Positions 25,023 to 33,469 of a DNA stretch of 51,665 bases are shown one piece after another (the stretch's first letter is position 1; each line of letters opens with the position of its first letter). The notes beneath the pieces are model-generated. The model worked only from the letters and a program-made list of their open reading frames with translations. It was not told where the DNA came from and ran no database searches. This stretch comes from an uncultured Candidatus Actinomarina sp. (GTDB taxonomy: Bacteria; Actinomycetota; Acidimicrobiia; Actinomarinales; Actinomarinaceae). Position numbers and translations under genes: made by a program. The stretch lies in contig CACNQV010000001.1 of the NCBI GenBank assembly GCA_902622665.1, positions 1 through 51,665 of the forward strand. Reading direction: 5' to 3'.

Positions 25023-25769
25023 TTAGAATAAACCATTTACAACGTTTAGTGAATCAACAATATATAGTGATGCTATAAACGCAAGCATGAAATCAAATAT
25101 ATAAATTTGACTGGCAAGTCTGGTCGTTAATTCATACTCTAAGCGAATTTTTACGAACATAAAAGTTATTAATGTTGTAAATAATGCTGTTGTTAACCCT
25201 GCTAAAAAAATATATAAAGTGTTAAATGAATAAAAACTACTTACACCGATAAACACAATGGCAACAACAAAAAAATTAAAAAAGAGCTGAAAATTGCTAA
25301 ATTGAACTGCAAAATAAGTTGCAAGTGTTTTTAAAAATAGTAATAAAAGATACAAATAAGATATATAGTAAATATCTTGCTGAAAAATTTCAGTGACAGT
25401 AAATCTATTAATTACAAATGCAAATATTAATATTATAAATACATTGCCGACTTTATATATATTTATATCGTTTTGAAACAAGAAATAAGTTATTGATAGC
25501 AGCAAACAGGAAAGCAGTAATCCAACAGGATTTATATTTGAATAAATACTTTGTATTGCAACTGAAGAGAAAGAAAGCAGCAAAACCGTTAAGACTATCA
25601 AATATTGTTGAGATCTTATATCAAATTGTCCTATAAGCATTTCTGTCAACCAAATTATTGTCAGGCCTACAAAACAAGAAGTGATCAATGCTTGACTAGA
25701 AATCAAAACACCAGCAAAAATTGCAAAAGATAGAATATATTGAAAATAGCGTAATTGAATTTGAAACAT
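25023..25769 (-). CDS. Polytopic membrane protein, unknown
   Basis: This 248-residue product has about eight hydrophobic helices, short loops, and few charged residues, with no recognised motif. Start at ATG 25769 is chosen. A GTG at 25835 would add 22 residues but would lie inside the NrdR box of the nrdJ promoter. The gene shares its strand with the GNAT-fold gene and the glycosyltransferase gene and may transport or flip the product they make. Confidence 0.6.
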   Translation of the reverse strand: MFQIQLRYFQYILSFAIFAGVLISSQALITSCFVGLTIIWLTEMLIGQFDIRSQQYLIVLTVLLLSFSSVAIQSIYSNINPVGLLLSCLLLSITYFLFQNDINIYKVGNVFIILIFAFVINRFTVTEIFQQDIYYISYLYLLLLFLKTLATYFAVQFSNFQLFFNFFVVAIVFIGVSSFYSFNTLYIFLAGLTTALFTTLITFMFVKIRLEYELTTRLASQIYIFDFMLAFIASLYIVDSLNVVNGLF

Positions 25770-25831
25770 CCTCGCGAAAATTTTACTTGTTAAAGCTTGA
25801 AAATTAAAGCAATTTATAATATAGTTATAAA

Positions 25832-25847
25832 ACACTATATTTAGTGT
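25832..25847 (+). promoter_or_regulatory. NrdR box 1 upstream of nrdJ
   Basis: ACACTATATTTAGTGT agrees with the known NrdR consensus (ACACwATATATwGTGT) at 15 of 16 positions. NrdR is the ATP/dATP-sensing repressor of ribonucleotide reductase genes. It lies just before nrdJ on the plus strand and overlaps a possible -35 region. Confidence 0.85.
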
Positions 25848-25862
25848 TATTTTGTATTACCT

Positions 25863-25878
25863 ATACAATATTTAGTTA
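25863..25878 (+). promoter_or_regulatory. NrdR box 2 upstream of nrdJ
   Basis: ATACAATATTTAGTTA matches 12 of 16 consensus positions. Its start is 31 bp from box 1, about three helical turns, which is the spacing known for paired NrdR boxes. It overlaps the likely -10 (TACAAT-like). Confidence 0.75.
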
Positions 25879-25892
25879 TAAAAGGAGAAAAA

Positions 25893-28800
25893 GTGGCAAA
25901 AAAATCAGGGCTCAAAGTAGATAGAAAATATACGACACCAGGTAACCCATACAACAACATCACATGGGAAAAACGAAGTTCAAAAATTACTAATCCAGAC
26001 GGCTCTGTTGTTTTCGAAATGAATGATGTAGAGATTCCCTCTACATGGTCTCAGGTTGCAACTGACATCATGGTTTCAAAATATTTTAGAAAAGCAGGTG
26101 TGCCACAAGTAGATGCTGATGGAAATGAACTAAAAGACGACAACGGTGAACCTATTCTTGGCCCTGAGACTTCTTCGAGACAAGTTTTTGACCGCTTAGC
26201 TGAAACATGGAGACACTGGGGAGAAAAAACCGGTTATTTTGCCTCATCTAATGATGCGCAGGCATTTGAAGATGAACTTAAATACATGCTTGCAACACAA
26301 ATGGCAGCACCAAACAGCCCTCAGTGGTTTAACACTGGTTTAAATTACAAATATGATTTAACAGGTCCACAACAGGGTTTTTGGTATGTAGATCCAAAAA
26401 CCGGCAACCTAACTCCAAGTGAAGACTCTTATTCACGGCCACAACCACATGCTTGCTTTATTCAGTCCATTGAAGATGATTTAGTAAATGAAGGTGGAAT
26501 AATGGATCTCTGGGTTAAAGAGGCCCGCCTATTCAAGTTTGGTTCCGGAACTGGTACAAACTTTTCAAATTTAAGAGGTGAAGGCGAGCAGCTTTCAGGT
26601 GGTGGTGTATCTTCAGGAGTTATGTCATTTCTTAAAATTGGAGACAGAGCTGCTGGGGCCATAAAATCCGGTGGAACAACAAGAAGAGCTGCAAAAATGG
26701 TCATATTAGACTTAGATCATCCAGACATCGAAGACTTTATTGAGTGGAAAGCTATTGAAGAAGATAAAGCAAGAGCACTGATTGCAGCAGGATACCCTGC
26801 TGATTTCAATGGTGAAGCCTATGCAACTGTCTCTGGTCAAAATTCAAATAATTCAGTAAAAGTTCCTACTGAATTCTTAACTGCTATAGAAGAAGATGGT
26901 GATTGGGATCTTGTAGCAAGAACAGACGGTTCTGTTATGAAAACTGTTAAGGCTAGGGATTTATGGAACAAAATTGCTGATGCTGCATGGAGATGTGCAG
27001 ATCCTGGTGTTCAATATGATACAACTATTAATGAATGGCACACTTCACCAATGGGCGGAAAAATTAGAGCTTCAAATCCATGTTCAGAATACCTATTCTT
27101 AGACAACACAGCATGTAATTTAGCAAGTCTTAATCTTGTTAAGTTTTACGATGATGCAACTCAAATTTTTGATGTTGCTTCTTATAAACATGCCCTCAGA
27201 ATTTGGACTATTGTTCTTGAAATTTCTGTTGAAATGGCACAGTTTCCATCAAAGGAAATTGCTCAGGGTTCTTATGACTATAGAACTTTAGGCCTGGGCT
27301 ACGCAAACTTAGGCTCTCTCTTAATGAGAAAAGGTATTGCATACGATTCAAAACTTGGAAGAGCTATTGCGGGTGCCTTAACTGCAATGCTTACTGGAGA
27401 AGCTTATAAAGCCTCTGCTGAAATGGCAGGTATTGTTGGACCATTTCCAAAGTACAAAGAAAATTCCGAAAATATGTTAAGAGTAATGAATAACCATAGA
27501 AAAGCTGCATATGACTCAAATGACTATGAAGGCTTAAGTCATGATCTGATTGCAATTGATCAGGAACTATGTCCTGAATATCTATTAGAAGCTGCACAAG
27601 CTTCTTGGGATGACGCTGTTGAGCTTGGAACAAAAAATGGTTTCAGAAATGCACAAGCCACAGTTTTAGCTCCGACAGGAACAATTGGACTACTAATGGA
27701 TTGTGATACAACTGGTGTAGAGCCAGACTTTGCATTAATGAAATTCAAAAAACTTGCTGGTGGCGGTTATATGAAGATAGCTAACCAATCAATTGGACCT
27801 GCATTAGATGCACTTGGCTACAAATCTGATGAAGTTGATGAGATAATCAATTATGTAATTGGATCAATGTCATTAAACGACTCTCCTTACGTGAATAAAA
27901 AATCATTGATGGAAAAAGGATTGAGTGAAGAAGATGTTGCAAAAATAGAAGCAGCACTTCCAGGTGCTTTTGAAATTCAACATGCTTTTAATGTTTTTGT
28001 ATTAGGTGAAGAAACGTTAAAAGGCTTGGGTATAGAGGAAGAGACTTATACATCATTTGATTTCAATTTACTTGAAACCCTAGGGTATTCTCGAAATGAG
28101 ATCACACAAGCAAATCTTCACATATGTGGTACTCAAAAAATTGAAGGTGCTCCCTATTTGAAAAATGAGCATTTAGATGTTTTTGACTGTGCAAACAAAT
28201 GTGGAAAAGATGGCGAACGCTTTATTCACTATATGGGTCATGTCAGAATGATGGCTGCAGCTCAGCCTTTTATATCTGGTGCAATTTCAAAAACTGTAAA
28301 TATGCCAAATGAAGCAAGCATAGAAGATATTGAAGATTGTTATTTCGAAGCGGCAAAAATTGGTGTAAAAGCTATAGCTATTTACCGGGACGGATCTAAA
28401 GCATCTCAACCACTTTCAGCTTCTTCTGACGAAGGAGAGTCAGATGAAAGCGATCCTGAGGTCAGTAAAATTCTTGAAGAAGAAGCAATGCTTGTACAAG
28501 GCAACTATGCTCCTGGTACAAGTCCAACTCAAGCTTATGCAGGTGTAAATAGACCAAGGTTCTTACTACCAGAGAGAAGACAAGGCTGGACACAAGAAGC
28601 AAGGATCGCCGGACATAAAGTGTACCTAAGAACAGGAGAATACCCTGACGGAACATTGGGAGAAGTCTTTATTGATATAGCAAAAGAAGGTGCAACGCTG
28701 AAAGGTGTATTGGGTTGTTTTGCTATAGCTGTTTCAAAAGGGCTTCAATACGGTGTTCCACTCGAAGAGTTTGTAGACACATTTACTTTCCAAACTTTTG

Positions 28801-29273
28801 AACCAAGGGGAATGGTTGAAGGCCATGAAAACATCAAAATGAGTAACTCAATTGTTGATTATGTTTTTAGAGCTTTGGGTCTTGAATATTTAAACAGAAG
28901 TGACATTGTTCAAGTGCCACCAAAGAATGCTCCAGTTCAAGAAACACAAACTGTAGAACCAGTTCAAGAAACAAAAACTGTAGAACAAGAAACAAAAACT
29001 GTAGAACCAGTTCAAGAAACTGAAGTATCAAGCAGTGTTCAAACTACTGAACCTAAAGCGAAAGCTCAAGAAGTGCAATTTGTAACTAAAGTTGAAGAAG
29101 TTGATAAACAGGAAATAATTGAAACTGCTTCTAATTCTGTCACAACCGTTCAAGAAGTTCTCGGCGATATGATGGGAGACGCTCCTGCTTGCCCTGATTG
29201 TGGACATATTACAATTAGAAATGGTTCTTGTTACAAATGTTTAAATTGTGGAAATTCTTTGGGGTGTAGTTAA
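25893..29273 (+). CDS. nrdJ: Vitamin B12-dependent ribonucleotide reductase (class II)
   Basis: This 1126-residue enzyme reduces nucleotides to deoxynucleotides with adenosylcobalamin. The start is GTG, with AAAGGAG 5 nt upstream. Conserved segments are HACFIQSIEDD (redox Cys near residue 188), LFKFGSGTGTNFSNLRGEG, IKSGGTTRRAAKM, NPCSE (thiyl-radical Cys near 396) and DNTACNLASLNL (second redox Cys near 407). APTGTIGLLMDCDT follows. The C-terminus carries the TSCPD-like and zinc-ribbon ends with CPDC and CYKCLNC motifs for electron delivery. A low-complexity linker of VEP-V-Q-E-T repeats (about residues 1010-1050) precedes the zinc ribbon. Confidence 0.95.
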   Translation: MAKKSGLKVDRKYTTPGNPYNNITWEKRSSKITNPDGSVVFEMNDVEIPSTWSQVATDIMVSKYFRKAGVPQVDADGNELKDDNGEPILGPETSSRQVFDRLAETWRHWGEKTGYFASSNDAQAFEDELKYMLATQMAAPNSPQWFNTGLNYKYDLTGPQQGFWYVDPKTGNLTPSEDSYSRPQPHACFIQSIEDDLVNEGGIMDLWVKEARLFKFGSGTGTNFSNLRGEGEQLSGGGVSSGVMSFLKIGDRAAGAIKSGGTTRRAAKMVILDLDHPDIEDFIEWKAIEEDKARALIAAGYPADFNGEAYATVSGQNSNNSVKVPTEFLTAIEEDGDWDLVARTDGSVMKTVKARDLWNKIADAAWRCADPGVQYDTTINEWHTSPMGGKIRASNPCSEYLFLDNTACNLASLNLVKFYDDATQIFDVASYKHALRIWTIVLEISVEMAQFPSKEIAQGSYDYRTLGLGYANLGSLLMRKGIAYDSKLGRAIAGALTAMLTGEAYKASAEMAGIVGPFPKYKENSENMLRVMNNHRKAAYDSNDYEGLSHDLIAIDQELCPEYLLEAAQASWDDAVELGTKNGFRNAQATVLAPTGTIGLLMDCDTTGVEPDFALMKFKKLAGGGYMKIANQSIGPALDALGYKSDEVDEIINYVIGSMSLNDSPYVNKKSLMEKGLSEEDVAKIEAALPGAFEIQHAFNVFVLGEETLKGLGIEEETYTSFDFNLLETLGYSRNEITQANLHICGTQKIEGAPYLKNEHLDVFDCANKCGKDGERFIHYMGHVRMMAAAQPFISGAISKTVNMPNEASIEDIEDCYFEAAKIGVKAIAIYRDGSKASQPLSASSDEGESDESDPEVSKILEEEAMLVQGNYAPGTSPTQAYAGVNRPRFLLPERRQGWTQEARIAGHKVYLRTGEYPDGTLGEVFIDIAKEGATLKGVLGCFAIAVSKGLQYGVPLEEFVDTFTFQTFEPRGMVEGHENIKMSNSIVDYVFRALGLEYLNRSDIVQVPPKNAPVQETQTVEPVQETKTVEQETKTVEPVQETEVSSSVQTTEPKAKAQEVQFVTKVEEVDKQEIIETASNSVTTVQEVLGDMMGDAPACPDCGHITIRNGSCYKCLNCGNSLGCS
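28930..29025 (+). repeat. Tandem repeats encoding the nrdJ linker
   Basis: Units of about 24-36 bp (core GTTCAAGAAACAAAAACTGT) encode P-V-Q-E-T-x-T-V-E blocks. They lie between the TSCPD region and the C-terminal zinc ribbon. Confidence 0.7.
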
Positions 29274-29275
29274 AA

Positions 29276-30244
29276 CTAGCCGATATATTTGATTAATCTT
29301 TCAATGAGATCATCAATATTGTATTGAGGGTCCCAACCTAATTTGTTTATAAGGCTTTTTGGATCTGATATAATTTGCAAAGGATCACCTTCTCTTAACA
29401 ATGATTCATTGACTTTTACAAAACTACTGTATTCTAAATCGTAATAATCAAAAATAGTTTCAACAACATATTCGATAGCTACTCCTCTGCCTGAACCAAT
29501 TACAAAATTTTCTAAATAATCAGAATTATTAATTAAATAAATGGCACTTGCTACATCTCCTGCAAAAGACCAGTCCCTAACCATATCTAAAGATCCTAGT
29601 TCTAAAGTATCAGCTTTATTGTCCCTAATAGATTTAGCTGAATTTATAATTTTAATAAAAAGATAATCATCATTTCTAAATTCTGACTCATGATTAAACA
29701 TAATGCCGGATTTAATATTCCAATCCCCATTTTTTCTTAAATCATTAGTTTTATTATAAACTGTATATTTTGCTTCAGAATATGGACTTCTGGGATTAAA
29801 AACTGAACCTTCATTTAGGGGTAATGTATTTTCTGATGAAAACATTTCTGAAGAACAAGCTTGAAAAAAACGAGGTGTCTTGCCTGCTGAAATACATGCA
29901 TCAATTAAATTATCAAATATCGTATTGATGGTAGTTTTGTAATAATCCGAATTCAAAATTGATTCATAAACTGAGCTCGGACCTGAGAGATTATATATTT
30001 CTGTTGGCTGAAGATCAGATATATATTTTTTAACAGAATTTAAATCAGTCAAATCTAAATTGTGAATATTTACATTAGAAAAATTTTTTACTCCTACAGC
30101 TATTAAATTTTCATAAAACTTTTTATTTTTATTCCTAGAAATTCCGAATATTTTTAAATTTTTATCGTGTTTTAATAGTTCAGATGTCAAAAAAATACCA
30201 TCTTGACCCGTTATACCCGTAATCAAAACTTTTCTATCAGTCAT
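29276..30244 (-). CDS. GDP-mannose 4,6-dehydratase-like SDR enzyme
   Basis: This 322-residue short-chain dehydrogenase starts VLITGITGQDGIFLTSELL, the GITGQDG signature of GDP-mannose 4,6-dehydratase. Further marks are ACSSEMFS, SPYSEAKY (Y-x-x-x-K) and FNHESEFRND, plus LDMVRDWSFAGDVASAI. It is shorter than typical Gmd (about 345-370). The likely reaction is GDP-mannose to GDP-4-keto-6-deoxymannose, a route to fucose or rhamnose-type sugars. It lies 2 bp downstream of the nrdJ stop, converging on it, and a fucosyltransferase-like gene occurs further right. Confidence 0.75.
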   Translation of the reverse strand: MTDRKVLITGITGQDGIFLTSELLKHDKNLKIFGISRNKNKKFYENLIAVGVKNFSNVNIHNLDLTDLNSVKKYISDLQPTEIYNLSGPSSVYESILNSDYYKTTINTIFDNLIDACISAGKTPRFFQACSSEMFSSENTLPLNEGSVFNPRSPYSEAKYTVYNKTNDLRKNGDWNIKSGIMFNHESEFRNDDYLFIKIINSAKSIRDNKADTLELGSLDMVRDWSFAGDVASAIYLINNSDYLENFVIGSGRGVAIEYVVETIFDYYDLEYSSFVKVNESLLREGDPLQIISDPKSLINKLGWDPQYNIDDLIERLIKYIG

Positions 30245-30285
30245 AACTTAATTGTATTCGACAAAAACCGCTATTCTTTTGTTGT

Positions 30286-31209
30286 ATGAAAGTTTATTTG
30301 TCGAAAATAAATGAGTCTTGGATAATAGATAGAGTCCGTGCAGAGTGGTACCAATATAATCGAGCTATATCTACAGATTCAATAGATGAAGCAGATATAA
30401 TTTGGATTATTTCTCCTTGGTTATGGAAAAAAGAAAAAAAGAAGGCATTGAGGAATAAGCATGTTGTTTGTTCAATATATCACTTCGAAGATAGTGATTT
30501 TAAAGATAGTGGACTAAGAGATTTTAAAAAAAGAGATAAGTATGTTGATACTTACCACGTAATTTCAAGAAAAACTTCAAAAGAGCTAGAACTATTGACA
30601 AATAAGAAAATTATTTATATTCCTTTTTGGGTGAATCAGAACATATGGTTTCCAATTGAAGATAAAGACTCTCTGAGGTCAAAATACAATATTCCTAATA
30701 ATTCTTATGTGGTTGGTTCGTTTCAAAGAGATACAGAAGGAAAGGATTTAATTAGTCCAAAATTAATCAAAGGGCCTGATCAATTTTTAAAAATTGTTAC
30801 TCAACTTGATCAAATCCATGAAAATCTTATTATTCTCTTGGCGGGAAAAAGAAGGCAATTTTTAATTTCTGAATTTGAAAAGCTTGGTATACGTTATGTA
30901 TATAAAGAAATGGTTGACGATAGTGTTCTTAATGAGCTTTACAATTGTCTAGATTTATATGTTGTAGCCTCAAGAAAAGAAGGCGGTCCTCAAGCAATTG
31001 TTGAATGTGGTATTTCTAAATCTCCAATAATTTCAACTGATGTTGGTTTCGCTTCTGAAATATTAAGCAAAAATTCAATCTTCAATATGGAAAATTTTCT
31101 AAATGCTACTCCAGATGTTGAAGTTGCTTACAATAATTCAATAAAACTTGCAATACCAAATGGGTTTGAAAAATATGAAAAGATGTTTAGAGAGGCAATT
31201 CTTGAATAA
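30286..31209 (+). CDS. GT4-family glycosyltransferase
   Basis: This 307-residue protein has an N-terminal acceptor half (SWIIDRVRAEWYQYN) and a C-terminal nucleotide-sugar half: VVGSFQRDTEGKDL and LAGKRRQFL. The ending SRKEGGPQAIVECGISKSPIISTDVGFASEIL carries the E-x(7)-E-like donor-binding motif. The sugar and acceptor are unknown. It is divergent from the Gmd-like gene across 41 bp and is the last gene before the tRNA-Val insertion site. Confidence 0.75.
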   Translation: MKVYLSKINESWIIDRVRAEWYQYNRAISTDSIDEADIIWIISPWLWKKEKKKALRNKHVVCSIYHFEDSDFKDSGLRDFKKRDKYVDTYHVISRKTSKELELLTNKKIIYIPFWVNQNIWFPIEDKDSLRSKYNIPNNSYVVGSFQRDTEGKDLISPKLIKGPDQFLKIVTQLDQIHENLIILLAGKRRQFLISEFEKLGIRYVYKEMVDDSVLNELYNCLDLYVVASRKEGGPQAIVECGISKSPIISTDVGFASEILSKNSIFNMENFLNATPDVEVAYNNSIKLAIPNGFEKYEKMFREAILE

Positions 31210-31252
31210 AGTTTATTATTAGTAAGACATCTTCGTTATTATATATTTATTA

Positions 31253-31326
31253 GGGCGCTTAGCTCAGTCCGGCAGAGCGCTTCCCTTACAAGGAAGAAGT
31301 CACAGGTTCAAATCCTGTAGCGCCCA
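31253..31326 (+). tRNA. tRNA-Val (TAC)
   Basis: A complete cloverleaf: acceptor GGGCGCT/AGCGCCC, D stem GCTC/GAGC, anticodon stem CTTCC/GGAAG with loop CTTACAA (anticodon TAC), variable loop AAGTC, T stem ACAGG/CCTGT with TTCAAAT, and discriminator A. CCA is not encoded. The 3' half is repeated perfectly at 33413-33459, marking it as an integration site. Confidence 0.95.
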
Positions 31327-31330
31327 CAAG
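31284..31330 (+). repeat. 47-bp direct repeat (att site, left)
   Basis: CCTTACAAGGAAG through CCCACAAG is identical to 33413-33459. It includes the anticodon loop, T arm and acceptor 3' strand of tRNA-Val. With one mismatch it extends to 51 bp (from 31280). Confidence 0.9.
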
Positions 31331-31360
31331 GGTTTTTCAGAAATCTAGTAAGAAAAAACC
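31331..31360 (+). terminator. Inverted repeat after tRNA-Val
   Basis: GGTTTTTC (31331-31338) and GAAAAAACC (31352-31360) can pair with a 13-nt loop and one bulge. There is no T-run after it, so this is a weak terminator or an att-region structure. Confidence 0.3.
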
Positions 31361-31366
31361 TATTCA

Positions 31367-31385
31367 CACCCACAAAACACCCACA
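31367..31385 (+). repeat. Paired CACCCACA repeat, left end of insert
   Basis: CACCCACAAAACACCCACA holds two copies of the 8-mer CACCCACA, 3 nt apart. The identical 19-mer recurs at 33276-33294 near the other end of the insert. The layout resembles arm-type binding sites of a tyrosine integrase. Confidence 0.6.
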
Positions 31386-31412
31386 TTTTAAAAGACTATG
31401 TAATAATTAATT

Positions 31413-32246
31413 ATGTTCAGCACGCTAGATGGTTTTATTAATTTAATAAACTCTAATTCAGAAAAATTAGACCTCCATCAGGAATCTTTGATAAGTATCA
31501 ATAGAGAAGGTGACTCACTTGAAAGATACATTAAAGATGGGTTTTGTAACTTATTAAACAAACAATTAGATGAAAAAGAAAGTCTTGAAGAATATAGTAA
31601 AGTATTTTCCTGGACTGGAGCACAAAATCATCCACCTGATTTAATGATTAGAGGTGGTGACGCTATAGAAGTTAAAAAAAGTGCTTCTCTAGCTCCAACC
31701 TCTTTTCAGCTTAATAGTTCTCCTCCTAGGCAAAAAATGTCATCCAAGGATCCTATGATTAACCAAAGAATCAAAGATTGTGAAAATTGGACAGAGAAAG
31801 ATGTAGTTTATTGTCTTGGCTCAGTAACAAATCAGGCTATTAATAATATTTGGTTTGTGTATGGTGACTGTTTTGTTGCATCACCAGATACCTACAAAAG
31901 CATAAAAGTAGACATAAAGGACTTTTTAAAAAATATGAGTTACGAAATGGCAGAGACAAATGAACTAGGTCGAATAAACAATTACGACCCATTAGGTCAT
32001 TCATCACTAAGAATCAGAGGTATGTGGAGCTTAAGACATCCTAGGAGTATTTTTGGAAACTTCACTAACCAAAAAAATAATGGGCTCTACTTTGTTGCAA
32101 GGAAAGAAAAGTTTAAATCCTTTGGTGCAAATACAATAAACAAGTTAAAAAAAATAGATAAAATTAAGTCTCTAGATTTTAAAACCGAGGACCCAGATAA
32201 TCCAAAAAAATCAATTGAATGTAAAATATTAAAATATGAAATATAG
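31413..32246 (+). CDS. NgoPII-family type II restriction endonuclease
   Basis: This 277-residue protein matches the NgoPII family (PF09521). Matching segments are INREGDSLERYIKDGF, KVFSWTGAQNHPPDLM (the catalytic Asp region) and IRGGDAIEVKK (E-V-K of the PD-(D/E)XK nuclease). LGRINNYDPLGH and RIRGMWSLRHP follow. NgoPII cuts at GGCC, so the same site is likely here. It overlaps its partner methyltransferase gene by 11 bp. It is flanked by tRNA repeats, so this is a small acquired defence island. Confidence 0.9.
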   Translation: MFSTLDGFINLINSNSEKLDLHQESLISINREGDSLERYIKDGFCNLLNKQLDEKESLEEYSKVFSWTGAQNHPPDLMIRGGDAIEVKKSASLAPTSFQLNSSPPRQKMSSKDPMINQRIKDCENWTEKDVVYCLGSVTNQAINNIWFVYGDCFVASPDTYKSIKVDIKDFLKNMSYEMAETNELGRINNYDPLGHSSLRIRGMWSLRHPRSIFGNFTNQKNNGLYFVARKEKFKSFGANTINKLKKIDKIKSLDFKTEDPDNPKKSIECKILKYEI

Positions 32247-33270
32247 TATTGCCTCATTCTTTTCAGGCTGTGGAGGTTTAGACCTAGGGTTTGAAAATGC
32301 AGGATTCGATATTGTTTTTGCAAATGAGTTTAATAAGAAAATTACACCTACTCTCAAGAAAAACTTTCCACATACTGAAGTAGATGACAGAGATATTAAA
32401 TTACTAAAATCTACTGATTTTCCCAATACGATTGGCATTGTTGGAGGTCCACCTTGCCAAAGCTGGAGTATTGCTGGAAAATTAAGAGGGTTAGATGACC
32501 AAAGAGGTCAAGTGTTCCTCAACTATATTGACTTAATTAAAGAAAAAAAACCTTTATTTTTTCTTGCTGAAAATGTAAAAGGAATGCTTAATTCGAAGAA
32601 CAGAGAATCATTTGAATACTTGATTAATGAGTTTGAAAGTGTAGGTTATAATTTTACATATAAATTACTAAATACAGCAGATTTTGGTGTACCTCAAACT
32701 CGGGAAAGAGTAATTTTTGTTGGATATCATAAAAATTTAAACAAAACATTTGAATTTCCTGAAGCACAAACTGAAAGAATTAGCTTAAAAGATGCTATTT
32801 GGGATTTAAAAGATAATTCTCTGCCTTCACTTGATGGAAATCAAAAAAACAAGAACTTAGACTTTCTTAACCACGAATATATGACTGGAAGCTATTCAAC
32901 AATCTATATGTCCCGTAACAGAGTTAGAAGTTGGGATGAACAGTCATTTACAATTCAGGCACAAGGTAGGCACGCACCGATACACCCTAATGCTCCAAAA
33001 ATGGTTAAAGTTCACAAAGATAAATTTATATTTCAGCCTGGTAAAGAAAATTTGTATAGAAGATTATCAGTTCGAGAAGTTGCAAGAATACAGACTTTTC
33101 CAGATGATTTTGAATTTGTTTATGAAAATGTTTCATCTGGATATTTAATGATAGGTAATGCTGTCCCACCAAAATTTTCTGAAGTTATAGCAAAAAAGAT
33201 TAAAAAAGATATTGACGGTTATTACGAAAATTCTACCAAAGATATCACTACCGAATTAGTTAATCAATAA
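32236..33270 (+). CDS. C5-cytosine DNA methyltransferase, partner of the NgoPII-like enzyme
   Basis: This 344-residue enzyme shows C5-methyltransferase motifs: motif I SFFSGCGGLDLGFENAGF, motif IV GGPPCQSWS (catalytic Cys), motif VI AENVKGM, motif VIII QTRERV, and motifs IX-X REVARIQTFPDDFEF and MIGNAVPP. It should protect the host by methylating the site cut by its partner (GGCC in the family). The two genes are in one unit, overlapping by 11 bp. Confidence 0.92.
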   Translation: MKYSIASFFSGCGGLDLGFENAGFDIVFANEFNKKITPTLKKNFPHTEVDDRDIKLLKSTDFPNTIGIVGGPPCQSWSIAGKLRGLDDQRGQVFLNYIDLIKEKKPLFFLAENVKGMLNSKNRESFEYLINEFESVGYNFTYKLLNTADFGVPQTRERVIFVGYHKNLNKTFEFPEAQTERISLKDAIWDLKDNSLPSLDGNQKNKNLDFLNHEYMTGSYSTIYMSRNRVRSWDEQSFTIQAQGRHAPIHPNAPKMVKVHKDKFIFQPGKENLYRRLSVREVARIQTFPDDFEFVYENVSSGYLMIGNAVPPKFSEVIAKKIKKDIDGYYENSTKDITTELVNQ

Positions 33271-33275
33271 GTTTG

Positions 33276-33294
33276 CACCCACAAAACACCCACA
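33276..33294 (+). repeat. Paired CACCCACA repeat, right end of insert
   Basis: The second copy of the 19-mer CACCCACAAAACACCCACA. It lies 5 bp after the methyltransferase stop and 119 bp before the right 47-bp repeat. Confidence 0.6.
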
Positions 33295-33412
33295 AATTAT
33301 CTAAAACTGTAGATACTCTCTGATAACCTCTGATATCTTTTTGAAAGAGCTTAAGTTCATTGACTCTATAAATTGATACTCTTAGATACAACCTAGTATT
33401 TAATGGTTCTTT

Positions 33413-33459
33413 CCTTACAAGGAAGAAGTCACAGGTTCAAATCCTGTAGCGCCCACAAG
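33413..33459 (+). repeat. 47-bp direct repeat (att site, right); tRNA-Val 3' remnant
   Basis: An exact copy of the tRNA-Val 3' half with no 5' half, so not a functional tRNA. With the left copy it brackets a 2.1-kb segment. The nucleotidyltransferase gene ends 10 bp downstream. Confidence 0.9.
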
Positions 33460-33469
33460 AGTTTTCATA

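Noticed and set aside
31413-33270. Avoidance of GGCC in the window as support for the R-M site
   Set aside because: GGCC still occurs many times (for example near 40, 540, 1333, 4415, 8696), so no clear avoidance is visible; a counted test was not possible by eye.
33413-33459. A second tRNA-Val gene
   Set aside because: Only the 3' half is present; there is no D arm or 5' acceptor strand, so it is an att-type repeat, not a tRNA.
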